Shown in pieces: positions 9,254-17,472 of a stretch of 64,000 nt of DNA; position 1 is the stretch's first letter, and each line of letters starts with the position of its first letter. Both the position numbers and the translations under genes were made by a program. The notes beneath the pieces were generated by a model that was not told the DNA's origin, did no database searches, and saw only the letters and a program-made list of their open reading frames with translations. The stretch covers positions 81,809 to 145,808 of the forward strand of contig JAEPMD010000006.1 of assembly GCA_017644105.1 (NCBI GenBank), given 5' to 3'. The DNA comes from Rhizobiaceae bacterium. GTDB lineage: Bacteria > Pseudomonadota > Alphaproteobacteria > Rhizobiales > Rhizobiaceae.

Positions 9254-9955
9254 TTATGGTGCCCAATATAAATTTATTGAGCCATTCAATGCTTCGATAA
9301 CAGTGCGAATTGGAGGTGCGCCTTCCAATTCTGAATTCAGCGCTTCATCAAGAACAGAACGTTTTCCGTCTCCCTCGATATGCAGCACCAGGTAGGATGA
9401 ATTTACAATAACAGGTAATGTCAGCGTCAAACGCGGTTCACCAGCGCCCTCAGCTTCCATCTGGATAATAGCACGTTCGCATGACATCATTGTGGCGGCT
9501 TCCAAATTATTGCCGCCAGGGAAAAAGGATGCTGTATGTCCATCCATACCCATGCCAAGAACCGTGATATCAATATAGGGGGCGGCTTTCAAAACACCAT
9601 CAAGCGTTGCTTCTGCCTGAGTGATGTCCTGACCTTCCTGCCAGAAACTAATAAGCGTTGCCTTTGCCGCATCGCCTTGTAACAGGTTTTCGCGAATGAG
9701 CTTTTCATTGGAGCGATCATCGCCGGGATGGACATAACGCTCATCCACCATAATGACAGTTACTTTCTCCCAATCAATCTCTTTCTGAGAGAGTTGCTGA
9801 AAGAAAGCTTTAGGCGTTGAGCCACCGGATACGGCGATACTTGCAGCACCATTTGCATCGATCTTGCTCTGCAGACGTTTTGCAACATCATCGGCAAGGC
9901 CGGACGCGAGTTCGTCTTTGCCGTCAAAAATATGCGGTACTACTTTACTAGTCAT
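9254..9955 (-). CDS. pgl: 6-phosphogluconolactonase
   Basis: 233 aa from ATG 9955 (MTSKVVPHIFDG); upstream in-frame ATGs at 9961 and 9976 are less likely because they deepen the overlap with zwf. It hydrolyses 6-phosphogluconolactone to 6-phosphogluconate. Family marks: AAIAVSGGSTPKAFFQQL (sugar-phosphate loop, about residue 37), VTVIMVDERYVHPGDDRSNE (about 62-82) and VLGMGMDGHTASFFPGG (about 135). The start overlaps the zwf stop by 8 bases, giving translational coupling. It lies between zwf and edd, so the three steps from glucose-6-phosphate to KDPG are made together. Confidence 0.95.
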   Translation of the reverse strand: MTSKVVPHIFDGKDELASGLADDVAKRLQSKIDANGAASIAVSGGSTPKAFFQQLSQKEIDWEKVTVIMVDERYVHPGDDRSNEKLIRENLLQGDAAKATLISFWQEGQDITQAEATLDGVLKAAPYIDITVLGMGMDGHTASFFPGGNNLEAATMMSCERAIIQMEAEGAGEPRLTLTLPVIVNSSYLVLHIEGDGKRSVLDEALNSELEGAPPIRTVIEALNGSINLYWAP

Positions 9956-11420
9956 TGTCATACCAAGTACGTCCATCGCGTTCGATCAAACCAATGGCTT
10001 GGCTTGGACCGGAAGTTCCGGCTGTATAAGTTTGCGCAAGCTGTCCGGTTTGCTCCCAAGCCGTGAGGATTGGATCAATCCATTCCCAAGCCGCTTCCAC
10101 CTCATCACCACGCATAAACAGCGTCTGATTGTTACGAATGACATCAAGCAGAAGTCTCTCATAGGCATCAGGATGGCGTACATCAAAATTCTCGGCAAAG
10201 CTCATATCAAGCGGCACATGACGCAGACGCATTCCGCCCGGGCCTGGATCTTTAATCATGATCCATTGCTGCACGGCTTCGTCAGGCTGCAAGCGAATAA
10301 CCAGTTGGTTGGCATGCACGACTTGATCAGCATCACCAAAGATTGAGTGCGGCACAGCTTTGAAATTGATCACGATTTCAGAAACACGGTTTGGCATGCG
10401 TTTGCCGGTGCGCAGATAAAACGGAACACCATTCCAACGCCAGTTTGAAATCTCAGCTTTAATCGCAACATATGTTTCAATGTTAGACGGTTTACCAAGC
10501 TCTTCAAGATAACCAGCAACTGGGCCACCATCAGAAGCACCCGCTTTATACTGTCCGCGAACGGTGAGCTTATCTGTATTGCCAGCATCAATGCGTTTAA
10601 GTGACCGAAGAACCTTAAGCTTTTCATCGCGCACATTCTCAGCATCCATAGAGGCTGGCGGCTCCATCGCAACAAGACACATAAGCTGCACAAGGTGGTT
10701 TTGCACCATGTCGCGCAACGCGCCAGCATTGTCATAGTAACCGGCACGTCCTTCAAGCCCAACAGATTCAGATACATTGATCTGAACATGGTCGATATGA
10801 GCTGAATTCCACAATGGCTCATAAAGCACATTGGCAAAGCGCAAAGCCATGAGGTTTTGCACGGTTTCTTTGCCGAGATAATGGTCAATACGGAAAACTT
10901 GTTCCTCTTTGAACACTTTGGCGATCGTCGCGTTCAATTCACGTGCTGAGGCAAGATCGCGTCCGAGCGGCTTTTCAACAACGACACGTGTCTTATCGGT
11001 AATCAAGCCATGCTGGCGGATATTCTCAGAAATATCGCCGAACAAAGATGGCCCAACCGCCATATAAAAAGCGCGAACACGGTCTTCGTTGCCTTTGAGA
11101 CGTTCAACAAGGCCATCCCAGCCCTTATCTGACTTCGCATCGAGCGCAACGTAATCAAGACGGGCGACAAATTTATCCGCTTCCGCTTGATCAAACTCTT
11201 TCGGTTTGACGTGCTCTTTCAAAGCCGCCATAGCAAAAGCTTGATATTCTTCCTGCGATTTTTCCGACCGCGACGCACCTATGATGCGGGTTGGCTCAGA
11301 AAACTGTCCGGCGGCCTGCCGATGATAAAGTGCGGGAAGAAGTTTACGCTCGGCGAGGTCGCCGGTTCCACCAAAGACAATATAGTCAAAGGGATCTACG
11401 GGTATGATCTGACTGCTCAT
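9948..11420 (-). CDS. zwf: Glucose-6-phosphate 1-dehydrogenase
   Basis: 490 aa from ATG 11420 (MSSQIIPVDPFDYIVFGG), preceded by GGATGA at 8 bases; an ATG three codons upstream at 11429 is possible. It oxidises glucose-6-phosphate to 6-phosphogluconolactone with NADP+ or NAD+. The coenzyme loop is FGGTGDLAERKLLPALY, the substrate and catalytic site is RIDHYLGKETVQNLMALRF (about residues 176-194), and VVVEKPLGRDLASA carries the conserved EKP. First gene of zwf-pgl-edd. The sequence upstream is AT-rich and shows no clear HexR-type box. Confidence 0.96.
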   Translation of the reverse strand: MSSQIIPVDPFDYIVFGGTGDLAERKLLPALYHRQAAGQFSEPTRIIGASRSEKSQEEYQAFAMAALKEHVKPKEFDQAEADKFVARLDYVALDAKSDKGWDGLVERLKGNEDRVRAFYMAVGPSLFGDISENIRQHGLITDKTRVVVEKPLGRDLASARELNATIAKVFKEEQVFRIDHYLGKETVQNLMALRFANVLYEPLWNSAHIDHVQINVSESVGLEGRAGYYDNAGALRDMVQNHLVQLMCLVAMEPPASMDAENVRDEKLKVLRSLKRIDAGNTDKLTVRGQYKAGASDGGPVAGYLEELGKPSNIETYVAIKAEISNWRWNGVPFYLRTGKRMPNRVSEIVINFKAVPHSIFGDADQVVHANQLVIRLQPDEAVQQWIMIKDPGPGGMRLRHVPLDMSFAENFDVRHPDAYERLLLDVIRNNQTLFMRGDEVEAAWEWIDPILTAWEQTGQLAQTYTAGTSGPSQAIGLIERDGRTWYDND

Positions 11421-11512
11421 GATTTTCATCCATATTTGGTATAGCTGTTACATAATCTAATCGATTTAAAAATGCTAGTATTAATGTTGAAAATTATCAA
11501 AATTCGTCATGA

Positions 11513-11544
11513 TAAAAAAATAGCCCCGTAGAAAACGGGGCTAT
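11513..11544 (-). terminator. Rho-independent terminator
   Basis: ATAGCCCCGT (11520-11529) pairs perfectly with ACGGGGCTAT (11535-11544) around a 5-base loop. On the minus strand it is followed by a run of seven T. It ends the small gene at 11567-11803 and insulates the zwf promoter. Confidence 0.9.
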
Positions 11545-11566
11545 GGAGCGTGAATGAAATCAAGAT

Positions 11567-11803
11567 TTAGTTGTTGTTTGCAACAATAACAGGAACCAGC
11601 AGATCGCCCCAGTTTCCGTTGCCGCCATGGTGACGGGCAGAGCGGATAAGCTCAACAGATACACCCTCGTCAACGGCCTTCATGATAGAGTTGTTGAGGC
11701 GGTGCAGATCATTTGCAAGACGGTGAATAGATGCTTGCTGATTTTCCGGCATTGAGTGTGATTGCTCTTCTGCTCTTTCTTTAACGCGTGTCTTAGGTGC
11801 CAT
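11567..11803 (-). CDS. Small conserved hypothetical protein
   Basis: 78 aa from ATG 11803, chosen because GGAGAC sits 6 bases upstream; a start four codons earlier (11815) lacks this. The sequence MAPKTRVKERAEEQSHSMPE has a basic, polar head, then a predicted helix (IHRLANDLHRLNNSIMKAVDEG) and a tail rich in Gly, His and Asn. There is no signal peptide or membrane segment. It is a monocistronic gene with its own terminator and a good ribosome binding site, so it is likely expressed. I do not recognise a characterised family. Confidence 0.65.
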   Translation of the reverse strand: MAPKTRVKERAEEQSHSMPENQQASIHRLANDLHRLNNSIMKAVDEGVSVELIRSARHHGGNGNWGDLLVPVIVANNN

Positions 11804-12022
11804 GATGGTCTCCATTAATAATACTGTTTGATCTTAAAGATCATCGATTTGTAAATTTTAGTCACAGACCGAAATCAACTCTTTTACTTGTTGCTCAAAT
11901 CCATGCTGGCTTGTGACTAGATTTACAGAGAAGAGGACTTTCGGCGAGTGATTTGTTCAAAATAGCGCTTAAAACAGGGTAATGCTGTATAAAATTTGAC
12001 AATCTGTTCTTGTAAACTTGTC

Positions 12023-12070
12023 AATTTTGTAAAATTCTGTATGGGTATATTTAGTAAAAAATTGTAAAAT
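12023..12070 (+). promoter_or_regulatory. Repeated TTGTAAAAT sites before the XRE regulator
   Basis: TTGTAAAAT occurs at 12027-12035, within the palindrome AATTTTGTAAAATT (12023-12036), and again at 12062-12070, 35 bases later and 10 bases before the TTG start. Regulators of this family often bind short TTTGCAAA-like repeats near their own promoters, so an autoregulatory operator is inferred. Confidence 0.4.
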
Positions 12071-12079
12071 GAGGCGAAA

Positions 12080-13495
12080 TTGGCTGAGCAGAAAGTATTT
12101 TTGGGTCCGCGGGTCAGGCGCATACGCAACTCCTTGGGCTTAACGCAAACATCAATGGCGGCAGATTTGGATATTTCGCCGTCTTATTTGAATTTGATTG
12201 AGCGTAATCAGCGGCCTTTAACCGTGCCACTGATCATCAAATTATCCTCCGTTTACAAAATTGATCCCCAAGAGTTGCAAGTTGAAGGGGCAGGAACTCT
12301 AAGTGCGTTGAAAGAAGTCTTTGCCGATCCACTTCTTTCAGGCGAATTGCCGGGTGATCAGGAACTGGTCGAGATCACTGATGCTGCACCCAATGCCGCC
12401 TCGGGCATAGTTAAACTTTATCGAGCCTACCGAGAGCAGCAGGAACGTTTGAGCGATTTATCGTCCATGCTGGCAAAAAATGAAGGCGGCCCGCAAATTT
12501 CTGGATCAAGATTACCCATTGATATTGTGCGTCAGGTTTTTGAAGAGCGCCCAAATTACTATGGCCGGATAGATGAAGCGGCTGAAAAATTTAGCGAAGA
12601 ATTTATTTCATCTGACGAACCCACAGCGTCGTTACGTGACTGGCTAAAATCTAAACATGGTATCAGCGTTAAAATTTTGCCGGTAAAAACCATGCCGAAT
12701 TTGCGCCGGCGTCTGGATCGCCATTCCATGCGATTATTTTTGTCGGCAAGGCTATCGCCGCAAGATCGATTACGCGAGATTGCAATAGAAGTTGCGATGC
12801 TTGCACTTGCAACCCCCATTCAGTCCGAACTGGAAGGTTTGAACTTGCAAGGGGATGAAGCCATTCGTTTGGCGCGATATGAACTTTCGCGCTATGCCGC
12901 ACTTGCTATGATGATGCCTTATGGAAAATTCTATGCCAGTGCAAAGCGTGATATGTTTGATGTTGATGCGCTAAGCGCCCAATTTAGTGTTTCTTTTGAA
13001 CAGGCTGCAACGCGATTAACAACCATGCAGCGAGCGGATCTACCACTTATTCCATTCTTCATGCTGGAGGTTGATAACGCTGGGAATATTGTCAGACGCG
13101 CCGGTGCGAAAGGTTATCCCCGCTCTCAATTTGGTGGTAGTTGTCCAAAACACAGCATTTATGGCGCATTTTCACTGCCAGGTCAGGTGTTTGTTGACGA
13201 GGTGGAATTGGTTGACGGTGCAAATTTTGTCACCATGGCGAGAACAGTTGATGGGCTAAAGGGATCGATGAAGGATCCTATACGTCGCACGGCTATTATG
13301 TTGTGCTGCGCTTCTGAACATAGCTATCAGCTCAGCTACTTCTCCGATCGTACAACAGATACGAAATTAGAAGTTGGTCCGGCCTGTCGCGTCTGTGAAC
13401 GGCAAGGCTGTGTCTATCGTGCAGAACCTTCCATTACCCGACCACTTGGCTTGGACGAGATGGTAACAGGCTTAAGCGCATTTGATTTTCAGTAA
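12080..13495 (+). CDS. XRE-family short-chain acyl-responsive regulator (ScfR type)
   Basis: 471 aa beginning with TTG 12080, with GAGG 6 bases upstream. Domains: an XRE helix-turn-helix (GPRVRRIRNSLGLTQTSMAA to SPSYLNLIERNQRPLT, about residues 9-53), a central region related to the IrrE/ImmA peptidase fold (about 160-290), and a C-terminal domain with the cysteine cluster VGPACRVCERQGCVYRAEPS (about 434-453). This is the layout of RamB/PccR/MccR-type regulators that sense acyl-CoA levels and control propionyl-CoA, acetate or glyoxylate-cycle genes. Related genes often sit beside isocitrate lyase; that gene is not in this window. The zinc-protease HExxH motif is not seen in the peptidase-like region. 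Confidence 0.85.
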   Translation: MAEQKVFLGPRVRRIRNSLGLTQTSMAADLDISPSYLNLIERNQRPLTVPLIIKLSSVYKIDPQELQVEGAGTLSALKEVFADPLLSGELPGDQELVEITDAAPNAASGIVKLYRAYREQQERLSDLSSMLAKNEGGPQISGSRLPIDIVRQVFEERPNYYGRIDEAAEKFSEEFISSDEPTASLRDWLKSKHGISVKILPVKTMPNLRRRLDRHSMRLFLSARLSPQDRLREIAIEVAMLALATPIQSELEGLNLQGDEAIRLARYELSRYAALAMMMPYGKFYASAKRDMFDVDALSAQFSVSFEQAATRLTTMQRADLPLIPFFMLEVDNAGNIVRRAGAKGYPRSQFGGSCPKHSIYGAFSLPGQVFVDEVELVDGANFVTMARTVDGLKGSMKDPIRRTAIMLCCASEHSYQLSYFSDRTTDTKLEVGPACRVCERQGCVYRAEPSITRPLGLDEMVTGLSAFDFQ

Positions 13496-13521
13496 AAAGC
13501 AGAATTGCCTTGCTAAGTGCT

Positions 13522-13764
13522 TTAACTGCGTGGTGGTCTAAACAAGAATGCGACCAGCCAAATGGGGATAACCACAATCGAGCCCAATACTAAATTGGGA
13601 ATAGCCCATTCCGCACCGCGCTGTAAAAGCGCAAAAACGTCTTCTGGCGTCAAACCAATATCGGATAAAAGGTCAGCAGCCGAAATATTCAATGCCGATA
13701 AGATCGCGCCCGCAACTAAGGATGCCAAGCAAATTTTAAATATCGCAGATAGTATCTGAAGCAT
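13522..13764 (-). CDS. DUF6460 small membrane protein
   Basis: 80 aa from ATG 13764 (GGTGG five bases upstream); an ATG at 13776 would add four residues. Two membrane segments are visible, ICLASLVAGAILSALNI and LVLGSIVVIPIWLVAFLF, separated by a linker with DIGLTPEDVFALLQRGAEW. This matches the small DUF6460 proteins common in Hyphomicrobiales, whose function is unknown. It lies between the convergent ScfR-type regulator and the AsmA-like gene, 54 bases from the latter and on the same strand, so they may be co-transcribed. Confidence 0.7.
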   Translation of the reverse strand: MLQILSAIFKICLASLVAGAILSALNISAADLLSDIGLTPEDVFALLQRGAEWAIPNLVLGSIVVIPIWLVAFLFRPPRS

Positions 13765-13830
13765 TAAAACCACCATTTCCTAGTCTGATTGTCGGCGCAA
13801 TTTCGAAATTTCGCAAGTTTTTTCTGTAAT

Positions 13831-15723
13831 TTACTGGAAGTCAATCTCAGGTATCGGTGGAGACATAATTGGTTTTGGCCACGAGCCACCAATAAACAGC
13901 GAAAGAGGAGGAGGCGCCGCAATCGATGCCTCGACCGCGTCGTTGTCTGCAACTTTAGCATCATCGATGGGCTTGTTACCCAGCGTCGCGAGAAGAGCCA
14001 AGCTGCCTTTGGCAAAGGGAACAATGCCACTTAAAGAAAGCATCTGATCGCTTGTTTTTACTTCTGCTTTTTCGATGCGCGCGATGCCGCCGTCAATGTC
14101 TGCTCTTAGCACAGATGTTTCAAAGCTGACCGACCCACCTTCAACATCTTCAAGTGTGAAAAATTGGCGCTTTTCCGCAAGCTGCTTTACCAAATCAAGA
14201 TCAAGGCCTGGTATCTCACCTTCGCTCATATCGACGGATATACTGCCCTTGATATCTGATACGGTTGTTGCCCATAATGGCGTTTCAGAACGTAATTTAA
14301 GATCAATATTGCCAACGCCGTGTGGCAAAGGACCATTGATCGCCAAAGTTTCCAAAACATCACCCAAATTAACTCCGCGGGATGAGAAAGATATTTCGCC
14401 ACCACCATCAATGCCTTTTTCAGATATGGAGACTTTGGCAAAGATCTGTCCATCATAGGCATTTGCATCACCAATATTGAAAGTGGCAATCTCCTGATTA
14501 ACCTGAACGCCAGCAGCAAGGTTAGACATGTCGATCGGACCGAAATTGGCAGATTGCGCAGATAAACGCAGATCTAGTCCGACTTGCTTCAAAAAACGGG
14601 TGTCTATGGTGTCGGCAATATCATCACTCGATTCCGGGATGGGGGTAAATGCGCGCAGGAATGTACCAATATCAAGATTGTTAAATGCCAGCGTACCATT
14701 GATCATGGGTGGTGCATTTTCTGGCAATGTAAAATCCAAAATGCCCAAACCTCTATTGGCGCCAATTCGAATGATTAAATCGTTGAACTTTGCTGCATTT
14801 AACGAACCCGACACGTCCGCTTCAAATTCAACCTGCCCAAGGGCCGCACCTGGAATAATTTCACTGCCAGACCATTCTAATACCCGTCGGACCGAAGGAC
14901 TGTCTGCAACAACATTGCCCATAATGAAGACTTGTCCACCAAGTTCAATATCACCGACGTAATTGAGGTTAAACATGTCCGATTTCATGTTGACGTTGAC
15001 CGCAACATTTTCACCGGCCAGAAATGAAAGTGGCTTTTCATTTCGCCCATCCAGGTTCACTTCCTGGCCGCGAAGAATGGCGCTTAGATTAAAATTCATG
15101 GGCGTATCATCACCCGTCCAGGTGATCTGACCATTGATTGAGGTAATGCGTTCCGGCTCAGAACCTGGATTGGTGATAACCGACAAGCTGCCACCTTCAA
15201 TCGCAAGATTACCAATATTCAAAAATTGACGAAGATTTTCGCCGGTGGCACTAGCAATATCGACATCCAAATCGGATTGTTGCGTTTCAAGCGTGCCGCT
15301 TAATAAGTTTTTTGATGGAAGCCAGTTTGAACTGCCATTGGGATATAACTCGAAATTGATTGATGGACGTACCAATTTATAATTGGAAAAGTTTGGCTCG
15401 CCCAAAATCGCAGACAAAAGGCTGACATCGGCCGAGAAAATGTCTGCTTGCATTAAAGCATCGCCTTTAGAATCTGAAATATCGCCAATTGTAATATTAT
15501 TTAGCTCAATGCTGGCGCGCGGCCAGAGGTTAATGATTGGATTGCTTTCGAAGGTGACCGGATGCCCAACAATATTGGATATCTCGGTTTTAAATCGCTC
15601 CCTGACAAGATCCGTGGACACCATATAGGGTAAAGCAAGCCAAACGATTGCCGACAAAACGAATAAGCCGGCAATGATTATGCCCAATCGTTTAAGCAAC
15701 TTGCTTTTTCTCCAAATCGGCAA
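13831..15723 (-). CDS. AsmA family protein
   Basis: 630 aa beginning with TTG 15723 (MPIWRKSKLLKR), preceded by AGAGG at six bases. One N-terminal membrane anchor (LGIIIAGLFVLSAIVWLAL) is followed by the AsmA N-domain (VRERFKTEISNIVGHPVTF) and a long periplasmic region of beta-rich repeats. The C-terminal AsmA_2-like part includes GVNLGDVLETLAINGPLPHGVG and an LSLSG-type strand near residue 580. AsmA/TAM-like proteins are thought to bridge the periplasm and move lipids to the outer membrane. A proline-rich C-terminus (PPPLSLFIGGSWPKPIMSPP) ends the protein. No outer-membrane partner lies nearby. Confidence 0.88.
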   Translation of the reverse strand: MPIWRKSKLLKRLGIIIAGLFVLSAIVWLALPYMVSTDLVRERFKTEISNIVGHPVTFESNPIINLWPRASIELNNITIGDISDSKGDALMQADIFSADVSLLSAILGEPNFSNYKLVRPSINFELYPNGSSNWLPSKNLLSGTLETQQSDLDVDIASATGENLRQFLNIGNLAIEGGSLSVITNPGSEPERITSINGQITWTGDDTPMNFNLSAILRGQEVNLDGRNEKPLSFLAGENVAVNVNMKSDMFNLNYVGDIELGGQVFIMGNVVADSPSVRRVLEWSGSEIIPGAALGQVEFEADVSGSLNAAKFNDLIIRIGANRGLGILDFTLPENAPPMINGTLAFNNLDIGTFLRAFTPIPESSDDIADTIDTRFLKQVGLDLRLSAQSANFGPIDMSNLAAGVQVNQEIATFNIGDANAYDGQIFAKVSISEKGIDGGGEISFSSRGVNLGDVLETLAINGPLPHGVGNIDLKLRSETPLWATTVSDIKGSISVDMSEGEIPGLDLDLVKQLAEKRQFFTLEDVEGGSVSFETSVLRADIDGGIARIEKAEVKTSDQMLSLSGIVPFAKGSLALLATLGNKPIDDAKVADNDAVEASIAAPPPLSLFIGGSWPKPIMSPPIPEIDFQ

Positions 15724-15880
15724 AGAAAACCTCTTTTAAATACGCTACGTATTGTTGGACCATCTTCTAGCACGACAAAACGCAAAAGTTCAGTTCAATA
15801 AAAAATAAATTTTGCACACGGTTGCAATTAATCGATTTAGGACTAGAAATACGAAAAAAAACCTCTATGCATACTAAAAT

Positions 15881-15901
15881 GTTCCGGTTGTGAGCCGAAA
15901 C
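15881..15901 (+). promoter_or_regulatory. Imperfect 21-base palindrome upstream of scoA
   Basis: GTTCCGGTT and AGCCGAAAC are imperfect inverted arms (one mismatch, one wobble) around GTG, 49 bases before the scoA start. Position suits an operator or activator site for scoAB; no regulator gene is adjacent, so the binding protein is unknown. Confidence 0.35.
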
Positions 15902-15949
15902 ATGACGTTGGTATAGGTAATTGACCTGTTGGAAAACTGAGGAAGACGA

Positions 15950-16645
15950 ATGAAGAAAATATATAAAACAGCCAGTGACGCTCTAGACGGCGTGCTAGAA
16001 GATGGCATGACAATCGCTGCGGGCGGTTTTGGTCTATGTGGCATCCCAGAACTCTTAATCCAGGCCATTCGCGAGGATGGTGCAAAGGATTTAACATTTG
16101 CATCCAACAATGCAGGTGTAGATGGTTTTGGTCTCGGCATTTTGCTTGAATCTCGTCAGGTCAAAAAAATGATCTCGTCCTATGTCGGAGAAAATGCCGA
16201 ATTTATGCGCCAATATTTGTCCGGCGAGTTGGAACTCGAATTTGCTCCACAGGGAACACTGGCAGAGCGTATGCGCTCAGCTGGCTGTGGTATTCCAGGT
16301 TTTTACACAAAAACCGGCGTGGGCACTGTGATTGCTGATGGCAAAGAACATAAAGAGTTTAATGGTGAGACATATATTCTTGAAGAAGGAATTTTCGCAG
16401 ATCTATCCATTGTTAAAGCGTGGAAAGCCGATGAGACAGGAAATCTTGTCTTCAGAAAAACAGCGCGCAATTTCAATCCACCTGCAGCTATGTGCGGCAA
16501 AATTTGCATTGCGGAAGTTGAAGAAATTGTCCCAACTGGTTCACTCGACCCAGATTCAATTCACTTGCCGGGTATTTATGTCCATCGCCTTATCCAAGGT
16601 GAACATGAAAAACGTATTGAACAACGCACAGTGAGCGCAGCTTAA
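15950..16645 (+). CDS. scoA: 3-oxoacid CoA-transferase subunit A
   Basis: 231 aa, ATG 15950 preceded by GAGGAAG. Family I CoA-transferase alpha subunit with the glycine-rich motif MTIAAGGFGLCGIPELLIQA (about residues 17-36), the ASNNAGVDGFGLG segment and GIPGFYTKTGVGTVIADGKE. With subunit B it moves CoA from succinyl-CoA (or acetyl-CoA) to acetoacetate, opening ketone-body and polyhydroxybutyrate breakdown products to the TCA cycle. It is followed after 20 bases by scoB. Substrate choice between succinyl-CoA:3-ketoacid and acetate:acetoacetate transferase cannot be fixed by eye, though the local phasin gene fits a polyhydroxybutyrate link. Confidence 0.93.
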   Translation: MKKIYKTASDALDGVLEDGMTIAAGGFGLCGIPELLIQAIREDGAKDLTFASNNAGVDGFGLGILLESRQVKKMISSYVGENAEFMRQYLSGELELEFAPQGTLAERMRSAGCGIPGFYTKTGVGTVIADGKEHKEFNGETYILEEGIFADLSIVKAWKADETGNLVFRKTARNFNPPAAMCGKICIAEVEEIVPTGSLDPDSIHLPGIYVHRLIQGEHEKRIEQRTVSAA

Positions 16646-16665
16646 TTTAAGGTAAGGATATTATT

Positions 16666-17289
16666 ATGTGGGATCGTAATCAAATGGCTGCGCGCGCAGC
16701 ACAAGAACTTCAAGACGGTTGGTATGTTAATCTAGGTATCGGTATTCCAACGCTTGTTGCGAACTATATTCCTGAAGGCATTGAAGTGACGCTTCAATCA
16801 GAAAACGGCATGTTGGGCATGGGACCATTCCCGACGGAAGATAATATCGATGCTGATTTGATCAATGCTGGTAAGCAGACAATTACTGAATTGCCGCAAA
16901 CCGCTTATTTTGACTCCGCCCAAAGCTTTGGCATGATCCGTGGAGGTAAAATTGCTATGGCTATTCTTGGCGCAATGGAAGTTGCGGAAAATGGCGATCT
17001 GGCAAACTGGATGATCCCAGGCAAACTCATCAAAGGCATGGGCGGTGCAATGGATCTGGTTGCAGGTGTTGGTCGCGTTGTCGTGGTGATGGATCATACC
17101 AACAAAAAAGGTGAATCAAAACTGCTTAAAAGCTGCACGTTACCCCTGACCGGGCAGGGCGTTGTGGACCGCATTATCACAAATTTGGGTGTGTTCGACG
17201 TGGTTGAAGGCGGCTTGAAGTTGGTTGAACTCGCCGATGGTGTCACGGAAGACGAAGTCAAAGCGTCAACAGAAGCTAATTTGGTGTAA
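16666..17289 (+). CDS. scoB: 3-oxoacid CoA-transferase subunit B
   Basis: 207 aa. The catalytic glutamate lies in [16 protein letters not shown] (the ENG motif, about residue 46), where it forms the covalent CoA thioester. [17 protein letters not shown] and [20 protein letters not shown] are further family marks. It forms the heteromeric enzyme with ScoA, encoded directly upstream in the same operon, and the unit ends in the terminator at 17423. Confidence 0.94.
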   Translation: MWDRNQMAARAAQELQDGWYVNLGIGIPTLVANYIPEGIEVTLQSENGMLGMGPFPTEDNIDADLINAGKQTITELPQTAYFDSAQSFGMIRGGKIAMAILGAMEVAENGDLANWMIPGKLIKGMGGAMDLVAGVGRVVVVMDHTNKKGESKLLKSCTLPLTGQGVVDRIITNLGVFDVVEGGLKLVELADGVTEDEVKASTEANLV

Positions 17290-17422
17290 AAATTTAATTA
17301 AAACAACAAGATAGATGGGTCGCTCAAATTTGAACTATTATGTTAGCGGCTTTATAAGGTCTAGCTTGTATATTCATCGTAGTATTTATAAAAATGCTGT
17401 CATGAATGCTTGTAAAATTTTT

Positions 17423-17450
17423 AAGGGTCCAGTGATGGACCCTTTTTTTT
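17423..17450 (+). terminator. Rho-independent terminator after scoAB
   Basis: AAGGGTCC (17423-17430) and GGACCCTT (17437-17444) form an 8-pair stem with a 6-base loop and a following run of T. It lies between scoB and the convergent histidine kinase gene. Confidence 0.88.
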
Positions 17451-17472
17451 ATCCGCTGAAAACTGAGCTGCA

